Origin: Candidatus Zixiibacteriota bacterium
Lineage (GTDB): Bacteria > Zixibacteria > MSB-5A5 > SM23-73-2
Length of the DNA: 64,000 nucleotides
Reading direction: 5' to 3'
NCBI GenBank assembly: GCA_030615745.1
Contig: JAUWYR010000007.1
Location: 1-64,000 of the forward strand
Shown: positions 45,144 through 53,605 of the stretch, piece after piece
Position numbering within the stretch: the stretch's first letter is position 1
Layout: every line of letters begins with the position of its first letter
Made by a program: the position numbers and the translations under genes
The notes under the pieces: model-generated
The model's input: the letters and a program-made list of their open reading frames with translations, nothing else
The model's database searches: none
Told to the model about the DNA's origin: nothing

Positions 45144-46144
45144 CTTATCTTCTCATTAGCTAATCTCTTGATCGATACCGATTTTTCACAAGCTCTTAAT
45201 TTAGCTGATTTTGCTCTCGGATTTTTTTCTTTTTCAGTTTTATCTGGGACAACAGGCTTTTTGGTTAATATCTTTAATAATTTTTCCCATCCGCAAACGC
45301 ATTTAGGGAAAGTAGGTGGACAAATACAACCTTTTGAATACAATTTAAAAGTGGACTTTACTAATCTGTCTTCAAGAGAATGATAAGAGATGACACACAA
45401 TCTCCCACCTGGTCTTAAAAATTTGATTGCCTGATTTAACCCTTCCTTTAATTCATCCAATTCATCGTTTACCTCTATCCTTACCGCCTGGAAAATTTTT
45501 GACAAAGATTTAATTCTATGTCTTGGATTAACCTTTGATTGAACTAAATCTCTTAACTGTTTGGTAGTTTTAATCTTATCTCTTTCCCGTTTTTCCACAA
45601 TCGCCTTAGCTATGAGTTTTGCCCTTTTCTCCTCACCATATTTTTGGAAAATCTGGATTAACTTCTCCAGAGGGTAAAAATTAACTACATCGAATGCTTT
45701 CTTTTTTTGTGATAAGTCCATTCTCATATCCAGAGGTCCATCTTTTGAGTAACTGAATCCCCTTTCAGGGTCATCCAATTGTATTGAGCTCATTCCTAAA
45801 TCAAAGAGAAATCCTGAAACTCTATCTGTTTTTAAGTCTTGAAGATACGAACCTATATTTTTAAAATTTATCCTCGCAAAAATGACTTTTCCCTTGAATT
45901 TTTTTAATCTTTTCCCGCAATATTCCAAAGCTTGTTCATCTCTATCACAACAGATTAACCTTCCTTCTGGTGCTAACTTTAAAAGTATTGCCTCACTATG
46001 TCCACCTCCGCCACAACTTGCATCGAGATACATACCCTTAGGGCCGGTCAGCAAATATTTTAAAACTTCTTCCAGAAGAACCGGAACATGAACTAAAGCC
46101 GAGTCACTCTTCTGGCTTGAACAACTCCTCAGCGATTTCTTCAT
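45140..46144 (-). CDS. rsmH: 16S rRNA m4C1402 methyltransferase RsmH
   Basis: 334 residues. It N4-methylates C1402 of 16S rRNA. Motifs: HVPVLLEEVLKYL, YLDASCGGGGHSEAIL, FLFDLGMSSIQLDDPERGFS, GGRLCVISYHSLEDRLVK and KNPRAKSAKLRACE. The start at ATG 46144 overlaps mraZ by 41 bp, with no clear ribosome binding site. The C-terminal residues after the usual end (KSVSIKRLAN) are encoded by a 23-bp dispersed repeat also found at 28608-28630. Confidence 0.95.
   Translation of the reverse strand: MKKSLRSCSSQKSDSALVHVPVLLEEVLKYLLTGPKGMYLDASCGGGGHSEAILLKLAPEGRLICCDRDEQALEYCGKRLKKFKGKVIFARINFKNIGSYLQDLKTDRVSGFLFDLGMSSIQLDDPERGFSYSKDGPLDMRMDLSQKKKAFDVVNFYPLEKLIQIFQKYGEEKRAKLIAKAIVEKRERDKIKTTKQLRDLVQSKVNPRHRIKSLSKIFQAVRIEVNDELDELKEGLNQAIKFLRPGGRLCVISYHSLEDRLVKSTFKLYSKGCICPPTFPKCVCGWEKLLKILTKKPVVPDKTEKEKNPRAKSAKLRACEKSVSIKRLANEKIS
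45163..45185. repeat. 23-bp repeat inside the 3' end of rsmH, copy 2
   Basis: ATCTCTTGATCGATACCGAT plus TTT, identical to 28608-28630. It is read as part of the rsmH C-terminus. Confidence 0.85.
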
Positions 46145-46553
46145 ATGTTTTTTCAGCTGAGGCTAAATATTGATCGTAAACCTCAGGATTCCAAATCTCG
46201 ATTCTCTCTAACACACCTAATATCAAAACTTCCTTTTTTATCTTTGCTAAATCAAGAAGGTGTGAGGGAATTTTTATTCTTCCTTGACGATCCAAAACTA
46301 CATCGCGGGCATTCGGCAAAAGGTGACGCTCAAAAAGCCTTGTTTTCTTTTGAGTAAATGAGAGCACTTTAAGTTTTTCTTCAACTCTCTCCCATTCCTC
46401 TATAGGATATACGAAAAGACACCCTTCTAAACCACGCGTGATGACAAAAGTGTCATGTGTTGTGGAAAAGCTCGATTTCCTGAATTCAGCAGGAATATTC
46501 ACTCTTCCTTTTTCATCAACTGAGTGTCTATAGGTTCCTTTGAAAGTCGCCAT
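46104..46553 (-). CDS. mraZ: Transcriptional regulator MraZ
   Basis: 149 residues. Double SpoVT/AbrB-like domain regulator that represses its own dcw operon in other bacteria. Both DxxGR repeats are present: VDEKGRVNIPAEFR and LDRQGRIKIPSHL. It is the first gene of the cluster. Three TGGKA-type boxes lie 24-48 bp upstream of its start, right where MraZ sites are expected, so autoregulation is likely. Confidence 0.95.
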   Translation of the reverse strand: MATFKGTYRHSVDEKGRVNIPAEFRKSSFSTTHDTFVITRGLEGCLFVYPIEEWERVEEKLKVLSFTQKKTRLFERHLLPNARDVVLDRQGRIKIPSHLLDLAKIKKEVLILGVLERIEIWNPEVYDQYLASAEKTYEEIAEELFKPEE

Positions 46554-46576
46554 AAAAGAGGTTTTTTAAATTTTTA

Positions 46577-46601
46577 TCCCACAATCTCCCACTTTTTACC
46601 A
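46577..46601 (-). promoter_or_regulatory. MraZ operator: three boxes at 10-bp spacing
   Basis: On the minus strand: TGGTA-N5-TGGGA-N5-TGGGA (46601-46597, 46591-46587, 46581-46577). MraZ is known to bind TGGGN repeats separated by 5 nt. The boxes start just downstream of the -10 element, so a bound MraZ would block transcription initiation. Confidence 0.75.
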
Positions 46602-46602
46602 C

Positions 46603-46631
46603 AATCTAATTAAGAATACAACTGTTGTCAA
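46603..46631 (-). promoter_or_regulatory. Promoter of the dcw cluster
   Basis: On the minus strand: TTGACA (46631-46626), 17-bp spacer, TAGATT (46608-46603). Confidence 0.7.
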
Positions 46632-46763
46632 GGAAAAAATTAGATATTTTTAAAAAAATTATTGGTGGAAATGCACAATTTGTAGGGGGTTAGACTACTA
46701 TATATAGAGTTTAGGATTAAAGCAATGTAATTTTATTATTTTTAGTTCAAAAAAAGGGGTTAT

Positions 46764-46829
46764 TGGAGTGTAAACCTTTCCTGGCCGGACAGGCAGGTTT
46801 ACTTGGTCAAGCTCAAGCTTGACACTCCA
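46764..46829. repeat. Cloverleaf palindrome of the GGAGTGTAAA family
   Basis: Outer stem TGGAGTGT/ACACTCCA. Inner hairpin 1 GTAAACCT...AGGTTTAC carries the 15-bp motif (one mismatch, 46780-46794) in its loop. Inner hairpin 2 is TCAAGC-TCAA-GCTTGA. Confidence 0.85.
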
Positions 46830-46837
46830 TGAATATC

Positions 46838-46905
46838 TGGAACGTAAACCTTCAGGTTTACTTAGCAAAGCTAAAGTCGAAGACCTTGATGGCCTTGCAC
46901 TCCCA
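46838..46905. repeat. Second, degenerate GGAGTGTAAA-family element
   Basis: GTAAACCT-TC-AGGTTTAC and TTAGC-AAA-GCTAA hairpins, flanked by imperfect outer arms (TGGAACGT and GCACTCCC). It directly follows the previous element. Confidence 0.6.
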
Positions 46906-46998
46906 CGCGTAACCATCCCAATCTTGAAAGAATATGAGTTTACAATTTAATTTCGTGATTCTAATTCAAAACTAATCGACATTATCAAGCTTTTCAAA

Positions 46999-47026
46999 TT
47001 GACAACCTCTCTTTTTCTCCTATCTT
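46999..47026 (+). promoter_or_regulatory. Promoter of the radical SAM gene
   Basis: TTGACA at 46999-47004, 16-bp spacer, TATCTT at 47021-47026, 25 bp before the ATG. Confidence 0.5.
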
Positions 47027-47051
47027 GTTCCATAATTACTTAAAGTAAAAA

Positions 47052-48761
47052 ATGATCGACTTAATTCTACTCCATCCCCCAACAATCTACGACTTCAGAA
47101 AGAAAAATATCCTTTTCGGTCCAATTGCTGATGTTATCCCATCTACTCCTGTTTTTGAGATGTATCCTTTGGGTTTTGTTAGCCTAACTTCTTACCTTGA
47201 AAAAAGAGGTTTTAAGGTCAGGATTATAAATATAGCTTTGAAGATGCTTTTAGACCAAGGATATGACGTTGAAAAAGAGATTAAAAATCTCAATCCGAAA
47301 GCCTTTGGAATTGATTTGCACTGGCTTCCCCATTGTCACGGAGGATTGAGAATTGCAGAGATTGTAAAAAAATATCATCCAGAAACCCCGATAATATTCG
47401 GAGGTCTTTCAGCTACATATTATCATCTTGAATTAATAAAATATCCACAGGTTGACTTTGTGGTAAGAGGGGATTCAGCAGAAGAGCCATTATTTCAATT
47501 GCTCAAGAGTTTAAAAAATAAAGGTGATTTTTCCTCTGTGCCGAATCTAACCTATAAAGAAAAGGGTGAAGTAAAGACAAATCAACTATCCTGGGTTCCT
47601 TCTGATTTGAATCATATAAACATAGATTATTCCCAAATAGCCTCCTCGGTTAGAAGGGATAAAGATTTCTGGGGTTATGTTCCATTTTACGGATGGGAAA
47701 CATATCCAATTTTATCTGCTTTAACCTGCAGGGGTTGCACTTACAATTGTCCTTCCTGTGGAGGGTCTGCTTCTTTTTATAATCAATTTTGCAAAAGAAA
47801 AAGACCTGCTTACAGGGACCCGGAGCAGGTTTTAGCTGATATCAAATTATTGAATCTTTTAGTCAAAGGTCCTGTTTTTGTGATAGGTGATATTTGTCAG
47901 TTAAGTGAGGATTATGCCCAAAAACTACTTTCCCTTATAAAAAAACAAAGAATTCAAAACCATTTTGTCTTTGAGTTTTTCAAGTTGCCAGAACCTGAGT
48001 TTGTTGAGAAAATAAAAAAACACGTTAAGAATTTCAACGTTCAGTTATCACCTGAAACACATGACCAGAATATCAGACCCCCTTTCAGAAGCTATTTTGA
48101 AAATAAAAAATTAGAGGAGACAATAAATTTATTTTTAAATTCAGGTTGTAATAAAGTTGACCTTTTCTTTATGATCGGACTTACAGGTCAAACTTATAAT
48201 TCAGTCCTACAAACAATTGATTATTGTGATTATCTTTTAGGAAAATTCAATAAAAAGCCTATCCCATTTATCGCTCCTTTAGCCCCTTTTGTGGATCCAG
48301 GAAGTTTAGCTTTCGAAAACCCGGAAGAACATGGTTATAAAATTTTTTACAAAAGATTGGAAGAGCACAAAAAAGCATTGGAAATGCCTTCCTGGAAATA
48401 CTGGCTTAATTACGAGACGAATTGGATGACCCGCGAGCAAATAGTTGATGTTACCTATAAATCCGCAGAAAAATTGAACCAGATTAAATTTAAACACGGA
48501 CTGATCTCTGAGAAAAGATTTGAACAAACAAAAACTCGAATTGAAAATTCTTTGAAAGCTTTAGAGCAAATCGATAAGTTCGTCAAAAATAATTGTAATA
48601 AAATTGAGGGAAGAAGGAACCATGTTTTTACCCCACACTATCCGACAATATGTGAGAAAGATGAGTTGAGGTGGCCTGTTATTTTTTCGGGAATTAAATT
48701 ACCACAAACAGTTGTTAAAACCTTTTTTTTCATCATTCGAAATATCCTGAAAATCTTTTAG
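47052..48761 (+). CDS. B12-binding radical SAM protein (Ta0216/TIGR04190-like)
   Basis: 569 residues. The N-terminus has LLHPPTIYDFRKKN and a cobalamin-binding-like Rossmann region (FGIDLHWLPHCHGG, IIFGGLSATYYH, VDFVVRGDSAEEP). The radical SAM centre is ALTCRGCTYNCPSCGG, with cysteines spaced CxxCxxxCxxC. The family resemblance is to TIGR04190-type proteins of unknown function. It has its own promoter, diverges from the dcw cluster and has no same-strand neighbour, so no pathway can be read from context. Confidence 0.8.
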   Translation: MIDLILLHPPTIYDFRKKNILFGPIADVIPSTPVFEMYPLGFVSLTSYLEKRGFKVRIINIALKMLLDQGYDVEKEIKNLNPKAFGIDLHWLPHCHGGLRIAEIVKKYHPETPIIFGGLSATYYHLELIKYPQVDFVVRGDSAEEPLFQLLKSLKNKGDFSSVPNLTYKEKGEVKTNQLSWVPSDLNHINIDYSQIASSVRRDKDFWGYVPFYGWETYPILSALTCRGCTYNCPSCGGSASFYNQFCKRKRPAYRDPEQVLADIKLLNLLVKGPVFVIGDICQLSEDYAQKLLSLIKKQRIQNHFVFEFFKLPEPEFVEKIKKHVKNFNVQLSPETHDQNIRPPFRSYFENKKLEETINLFLNSGCNKVDLFFMIGLTGQTYNSVLQTIDYCDYLLGKFNKKPIPFIAPLAPFVDPGSLAFENPEEHGYKIFYKRLEEHKKALEMPSWKYWLNYETNWMTREQIVDVTYKSAEKLNQIKFKHGLISEKRFEQTKTRIENSLKALEQIDKFVKNNCNKIEGRRNHVFTPHYPTICEKDELRWPVIFSGIKLPQTVVKTFFFIIRNILKIF

Positions 48762-48825
48762 CTTGCACAGGTTTATATTCCTTTTCCTACTAGTGCCATT
48801 CCAATTAAATTATGCAAATTTTTCT

Positions 48826-48900
48826 GTAGGGGAGGGGCTCGTCCCCTCCCAACCACCAACGGGAGACCACCCTGGCCGGGCAGGCGAGGGTCTCCCCTAC
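48826..48900. repeat. 75-bp cloverleaf palindrome containing the 15-bp motif
   Basis: Outer stem GTAGGGGA...TCTCCCCTAC. Inner hairpin 1 GGGAGGGG-CTCGT-CCCCTCCC; inner hairpin 2 GGGAGACC...GGTCTCCC carries an exact CCTGGCCGGGCAGGC (48871-48885) in its loop. Confidence 0.85.
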
Positions 48901-48953
48901 GTATTAGGTTTATTTTGTTGGATAAGCACTAGAAGTTGGAGGCACAAATATTC

Positions 48954-49871
48954 TCATCTACTTACTCCTATCGTCAAGATGCTTCGCATAAATTTTTTAA
49001 GATAGAAAAACAAAATTCTTAGCAATGCTCCAAAAAAAAGAATTGTTCCAAAAAAGATCAAAAGAAATGTGTTTAAAAAGCCTCTTTTGTATTTTTTTAA
49101 GAATTTAAAAAAACCTAAATGAGATAGAAAAATCATCTCAGGTCTTGCTTTTTTTGTTGAAAAGCCTTTTAAGTGAATAGCTTTTGCCTCAGGGTAAAAA
49201 TAGATTTTCCAACCAGATCTTTTTATCCTAAAGCACAAATCCACATCTGAGAAAAAAATCTTAAAATTCGTATCGAAGAGTCCTGCCTGGTTTAATGTTT
49301 TTCTTCTTAGAAGAAGGGCAGAGCCCATAGGTTGTGGAACTTCTCTTGTGAAATTATGGTCGAAATATCCCATGCGCCATCTTCCGAATATTCTGCTTTT
49401 TGGGAAAAAATAAGAAAGCCCGGAAAGCTCCCATATAATAGTTGAAAAAAAAGGGAACTCCCTGCAAGAGGGTTGAACTAAACCATCCGGGTTTAAAAGT
49501 TGGGGACCTAAAGCACCCACTTTTTGATTTTTTTGCATAAATTCAAGCATTTTAAAAAGAAAGTTATTCATAAACTTAACATCTGGATTCAAAAGAAGGA
49601 CAAACTCCCCTTTTGCTTTTTCGATGCCCTGATTATTAGCAAAAGAATATCCTAAATTCTCTGGGTTCGAAATCAAGTTAACCTCAGGAAAAAACTCATT
49701 TATTATTTTTTTGGTATTATCTTCAGAACCGTTATCCACAACGATTACCTCAAAATCAATTTCATCTTTTTGTGAATAGACCGAATCCAGACAATCTTTT
49801 ATCACCTCCTCTGAGTCCCAGGTGACAATGATAATAGATGTGTCAAGCTCTTTTCTTATTTTATCCATCAT
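48954..49871 (-). CDS. Family 2 glycosyltransferase
   Basis: 305 residues. GT-A fold: SIIIVTWDSEEVIKDCL, VVDNGSEDNTKKI, NPENLGYSFANNQGIEKA, LLLNPDVKF, MGSALLLRRKTL and KIFFSDVDLCFRIKRSG. This is the same WbbL-like subgroup as the gene at 15736-16614. A C-terminal hydrophobic segment (~255-285) suggests membrane association. It overlaps the upstream family 4 gene by 11 bp. Confidence 0.88.
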   Translation of the reverse strand: MMDKIRKELDTSIIIVTWDSEEVIKDCLDSVYSQKDEIDFEVIVVDNGSEDNTKKIINEFFPEVNLISNPENLGYSFANNQGIEKAKGEFVLLLNPDVKFMNNFLFKMLEFMQKNQKVGALGPQLLNPDGLVQPSCREFPFFSTIIWELSGLSYFFPKSRIFGRWRMGYFDHNFTREVPQPMGSALLLRRKTLNQAGLFDTNFKIFFSDVDLCFRIKRSGWKIYFYPEAKAIHLKGFSTKKARPEMIFLSHLGFFKFLKKYKRGFLNTFLLIFFGTILFFGALLRILFFYLKKFMRSILTIGVSR

Positions 49872-51144
49872 TTATTTGAAGGCTATCAAAGATTTGAGCT
49901 AACTTAGAGGTTAAATATTTTCTTTCGAAAAGGTTTAAATCCTTTTCATCGAATACATTTGGCTTCTCTTTTCTTTCGAAAAAGAATTTTATCGCCTCTT
50001 TGATCTCATCGATGTCCTCAGGGGAGATTACCTTGCCTCTTTTGAATCTTTTGATCAACTCCCCTGTAGCACCCAAAGGAGGAACAACAGCCAAGATAGG
50101 CTTTTTTGCATAAAGATATTCGAAGATTTTCCCAGTGGAAATCTGGTCTTTTCCTTCTGAAATTAAAAGAAGCAAAAGGTCAGCAGACGCCATCTCTTTC
50201 AACGCCTTTTTATGAGGAAGATAACCTTTTCTTTGAATAAATTGATTCAAATTATATTTTTTTATAAGTTCATCCAGGTCGATTCCAAAAAAGTTTCCGA
50301 TATGAACTAACCTGATTTTTGACCTCAAACTTTCTTCTTCCATTATAAGATTGGAGAAAGCCAAAAAAAATGGCTCAGGATCTGCATCCGGACTTAAAGT
50401 TCCGCAGTAGACTATCTTAAAATAATTCTTTTTTTCATCTTTTTGAAAAGAAAAATCTTCTTTGTCATATCCGCTGGGTATTATATCACAAACACAACAC
50501 TCTTTTTCTTTTATTTTTTCAGCTATTTTTTCATTTATAGTTATTATTTCGTCTGCTTTTTTGAAAATATTTTCTTGTATTTTTTCTTTCAAGAACCTAT
50601 GAAAAACTGTAGGGAGATACTGGAGTCTATAACCTGTCCACATATCTCTGAAATCAGCCACCCATTTTTTACCAGTTAGAATCTTTAAAAAATATGCAAG
50701 AAGATGTGCTGTTGGTGGAGGAGAGGAAGAAAAGATCAAATCGACTTTCTCTTTTTTAGAGATAATAAAACCTTTTGCCAAAGCGAAGGGAAGCCATCCT
50801 ATCTTCGAATCAGGGAAAAAAATCGAAGAGAAAAGCTTTCTTGATTCAGATGGATAAAAGTTTTTTTTAAAAGTTTTTTTTAATTTGAAGATTTTTTTTA
50901 AAATAAAAAAAAGCCTTAAGGGGTCAAAAGAGCCGGAACGAAATACTTTGACCTCATCTGGAATCTCATCTAAAAGGGATGAGTCAAAAGCAAAATATTC
51001 TATCTCTTTTACCGTTAGAACAACTGGTTCCCAGCCAAAAGAAGTGAGATATTTTACGAACTTGGAAACCCTCTGCACACCACCCATCCCCAAGGGAGGG
51101 AAATAATAGGAGATAATAAGAACTTTTTTTTTGCTCATCCTCAT
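49861..51144 (-). CDS. Family 4 glycosyltransferase
   Basis: 427 residues from ATG 51144, which has AGG upstream; the frame extends to 51177. GT-B fold: IISYYFPPLGMGGVQRVSKF at the N-terminus, KWVADFRDMWTGYRL, ADEIITINEKIAEKI, VYCGTLSPDADPEPF and a C-terminal KIFEYLYAKKPILAVVPPLG region. The usual E-x7-E region is replaced by this short version, as in some nucleotide-sugar transferases of glycan clusters. It overlaps the downstream family 2 gene. Confidence 0.85.
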   Translation of the reverse strand: MRMSKKKVLIISYYFPPLGMGGVQRVSKFVKYLTSFGWEPVVLTVKEIEYFAFDSSLLDEIPDEVKVFRSGSFDPLRLFFILKKIFKLKKTFKKNFYPSESRKLFSSIFFPDSKIGWLPFALAKGFIISKKEKVDLIFSSSPPPTAHLLAYFLKILTGKKWVADFRDMWTGYRLQYLPTVFHRFLKEKIQENIFKKADEIITINEKIAEKIKEKECCVCDIIPSGYDKEDFSFQKDEKKNYFKIVYCGTLSPDADPEPFFLAFSNLIMEEESLRSKIRLVHIGNFFGIDLDELIKKYNLNQFIQRKGYLPHKKALKEMASADLLLLLISEGKDQISTGKIFEYLYAKKPILAVVPPLGATGELIKRFKRGKVISPEDIDEIKEAIKFFFERKEKPNVFDEKDLNLFERKYLTSKLAQIFDSLQINDG

Positions 51145-51226
51145 TCTAACCTGCTCTTTTAATTTTAGGGAGTCCAAAGTTTTCTCTCACTGGGGTCTCT
51201 GAAAAATTCATACTATTAACCCTTTT

Positions 51227-51313
51227 TCATTGTGAGGCTTGTCCCGAGCGTGAGCGAGGGAACTCAACGAAGCAATCTCAAGGGATTGCCACGCCCTTCG
51301 GGCCCGCAATGAC
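51227..51313. repeat. REP-like palindrome of the CATTG...CAATGAC type
   Basis: TCATTGTGAGG opens it and CCCGCAATGAC closes it. Inner hairpins GCAATCTC-AAG-GGATTGC and GCCCTTCGGGC, plus CCCGAGCG-TGAGCGAGGG, are visible. A relative is at 28409-28474. Confidence 0.75.
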
Positions 51314-51347
51314 AAAATACATACTTTTTCAGAGCTCTTTCACTATC

Positions 51348-52409
51348 TTATTGACAGAGCTCTAAAAATCTGTTTTCAATCACCCTCATATTCTCTTCCC
51401 AGATAGCCTTTTCTTTAATAATAGAGAAATTTTTCTTTTTGAAAAACTCATATTTTTCTAAGTTGCTAATCAATTGGATAATTTTTTGAGCTAAATCCTT
51501 ATAATCTTTAGGAGAAAACAAAAAGCCATTCTGATTCTCCTTAACCCACTCTCTGTTTCCCGGAATATCTGTGACAACCGGGATAAGACCTGATGCCATG
51601 GCTTCGAGAAGTGAAACTGAGGTGCTGTCTGAAAGTGATGTGGAAACATAAATATCAGAATAGCTCAAAAGTCTTAAAAATTCATCTTGAGTAACCCTTC
51701 CTTTGAATTCAACATAATCTCCTACATTTAAACTATAAGCTAAAGTCATAAGATAATTTTTCTGGGAGCCCTCTCCTACAATCACAAATTTTGTTGGTTT
51801 TTGGGTCTTTTTTAAAACCAAAGGAATTGCACAGATTAAAGTCTTTAAATCATATAAAGGCTCCAAGCGCCTCAGGCTTAAAATAGTTATAGAATCTTTG
51901 TTTTTCTTTTTTTCAAGGTTTAAGAAGTTTTCATCCACTCCCATAGGAGAGGTGACAATCTTTTGCCCATCCACTCCCATACCCATCAAAACCTTTGTTA
52001 AACTAAAACCATCTGAGGTCAAAAGCTCAGCTCTATTAAGCACATAATCTACCCTGAGCCTGTGGAGAAAAGATTTTTTTGGTGAGAGCAAAATATCTGA
52101 GCCCCAACAGGAGACCACGAGGGGTCTTTTTTTAACCATAGCTCCTAAAACACCATAGCTTATCACAAAATGGGTATTTATTATATCAGGCTTTATCTTT
52201 AATATAATCTCTTCCGTCTCTTTTTTTGCAAAAAAAAATTTTAAGCCCGGATGGGAAATCTTAGGTGCCAGAAAGTGAAACTTTGACTTTATACCTTCAC
52301 CTTTTTCAAAGGAAATTAAATGGCAATTATGCCCTCTGGAAACAAAGTAGTTCACCCATCTTTCAGTGTGATAGCTTTTAGCATCTGCCAGAAAACAGAT
52401 TCTTTTCAT
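51348..52409 (-). CDS. Family 4 glycosyltransferase
   Basis: 353 residues from ATG 52409 (KRICFLADAKSYHTERW); a TTG at 52430 would add seven. GT-B fold: TSDGFSLTKVLMGMGV, ITILSLRRLEPLYDLKTLI, VGEGSQKNYLMTLA, and the donor motif STSVSLLEAMASGLIPVVTD with E-x7-like spacing. It lies in the same minus-strand run as the other glycan genes but is separated by a repeat-containing gap on each side. Confidence 0.87.
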   Translation of the reverse strand: MKRICFLADAKSYHTERWVNYFVSRGHNCHLISFEKGEGIKSKFHFLAPKISHPGLKFFFAKKETEEIILKIKPDIINTHFVISYGVLGAMVKKRPLVVSCWGSDILLSPKKSFLHRLRVDYVLNRAELLTSDGFSLTKVLMGMGVDGQKIVTSPMGVDENFLNLEKKKNKDSITILSLRRLEPLYDLKTLICAIPLVLKKTQKPTKFVIVGEGSQKNYLMTLAYSLNVGDYVEFKGRVTQDEFLRLLSYSDIYVSTSLSDSTSVSLLEAMASGLIPVVTDIPGNREWVKENQNGFLFSPKDYKDLAQKIIQLISNLEKYEFFKKKNFSIIKEKAIWEENMRVIENRFLELCQ

Positions 52410-52463
52410 CTCGAATTGATTTAAAGACAAAAGTTTTGTAACTCTTCGATTTTATTCTCCTTA

Positions 52464-52518
52464 CGCGTAGCGGAGGGTTTATCCCTCCGTAACAGAGCCA
52501 TAAAGGCTCTGCTACGCG
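52464..52518 (-). repeat. 54/55-bp cloverleaf palindrome, copy B (inverted)
   Basis: Reverse complement of 5245-5298 with only one or two differences. CGCGTAGC...GCTACGCG encloses GGAGGG-TTTAT-CCCTCC and GAGCC-ATAAA-GGCTC. Confidence 0.88.
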
Positions 52519-52521
52519 ACT

Positions 52522-52549
52522 CTTGAATCTTGCATCTTGAATCTTGCCC
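52522..52549. repeat. Heptanucleotide array, 4 units of CTTGNNN
   Basis: CTTGAAT, CTTGCAT, CTTGAAT, CTTGCCC, in the same unit and phase style as 1980-2063. It lies 3 bp after the cloverleaf palindrome. Confidence 0.85.
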
Positions 52550-52567
52550 CTTTCATCACCATCGAGT

Positions 52568-53605
52568 TTAGACTAATTTTCTGGTTTTTTCCAAGACCCT
52601 TCCGCAAAAACTTTCCCATTCCCAGATTTTATAATATCTTTTCTTCGTGCCCCAGGACTCTTTAAATCTCAACATCCCCAAACCCTTTTCTGGTGTTGCT
52701 CCGAAGTTATAGATTTTGAAATTGTTTTTTTTAGCCCAGAGAAGTGAATGAAATCTCAAAGCATCATTAGGGCGTAAGCTCTGGTAGTTATAATCTGATG
52801 CACCTTCCCAGGCAAATAGCATATCCTTAAAATAAAAATTTATCAAAGATCCAACTATCTTTTCATCTTTTTTTGCCACAACCCACTTCAAAAGATTCTG
52901 CCCTCCTATTATATAAAGGATATTTTTAAAAAGCAAAAAAGGATATTTGGGTTTTTTCATTCGGTACCTCTCATAGGTCGAAAGTGTAAGCTCGTAGCAT
53001 TTTTTAACCTCATCCTCTGATTCCACATTTTTTACAGATATCCCTCTTTTTTGAGATTGAGAAACCGCTTTTTTTCTCTCTTTTGTGAAACTTTTAAATG
53101 GATTAGCTTCATCGAACTCATTTAAATTCAGAATATGAGTAAAATACCTTCTTGATTTAAATCCAAAAGATCCTAAGAAACCAAAGCCTTCGAAAAAATC
53201 GACCACCTCAATTTTTAAAACATTCCATCCTTTCAAGGTTTCAATACACCGTTTAATAAAATAGAAAACTTCTTTTTCCCCAAGTTTTTTATCGAATACA
53301 AATCCTCCATAGGTTCCAAAAGGAAGGGAAAAAAAAATTTTCAATCCAAATTTTTTTTTTACCCAAAAAGGAAGTCCTGCCAGATAGTTTTTTTCTTGAT
53401 CTTCCAAGAGAAATAAATAGAAATCAGTTTGAGGATACGATTTTTTCCATACCAGAAACCACGGCTTGGTATGGAAAAATGTGGTGAAGTTAGAGTTTTT
53501 CAAAAGCTCTAACCATTTTTTATCATCTAACTCATCTATGTTTTTAAAAATGACCTTTCCCAAAATCTTTGAAAGTTTTTTAAAAAAATTATTGTTCCCT
53601 GACAA
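52568..53605 (-). CDS. FemAB/BioF2-like GNAT acyltransferase
   Basis: 345 residues. Two-lobed GNAT-type protein: NSNFTTFFHTKPWFLVWKKS and FGTYGGFVFDKKLG in the first lobe; KERKKAVSQSQKRGI, GSLINFYFKDMLFAWEGASD and NFGATPEKGLGMLRFKESWG in the second. The last motif is typical of the FemAB-related acetyltransferase_6 group, which attaches amino acids or acyl groups to peptidoglycan or glycans. The substrate is unknown. It overlaps the upstream propeller gene by 17 bp. Confidence 0.8.
   Translation of the reverse strand: MSGNNNFFKKLSKILGKVIFKNIDELDDKKWLELLKNSNFTTFFHTKPWFLVWKKSYPQTDFYLFLLEDQEKNYLAGLPFWVKKKFGLKIFFSLPFGTYGGFVFDKKLGEKEVFYFIKRCIETLKGWNVLKIEVVDFFEGFGFLGSFGFKSRRYFTHILNLNEFDEANPFKSFTKERKKAVSQSQKRGISVKNVESEDEVKKCYELTLSTYERYRMKKPKYPFLLFKNILYIIGGQNLLKWVVAKKDEKIVGSLINFYFKDMLFAWEGASDYNYQSLRPNDALRFHSLLWAKKNNFKIYNFGATPEKGLGMLRFKESWGTKKRYYKIWEWESFCGRVLEKTRKLV

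Noticed and set aside
46698-46916. 72-codon minus-strand frame in the dcw upstream gap
   Set aside because: It is entirely repeat sequence of the GGAGTGTAAA family.
48763-49005. 80-codon frame after the radical SAM gene
   Set aside because: It is produced by the palindrome at 48826-48900 and overlaps the glycosyltransferase end; the translation reads VPSQPPTGDHPG-type repeat peptide.
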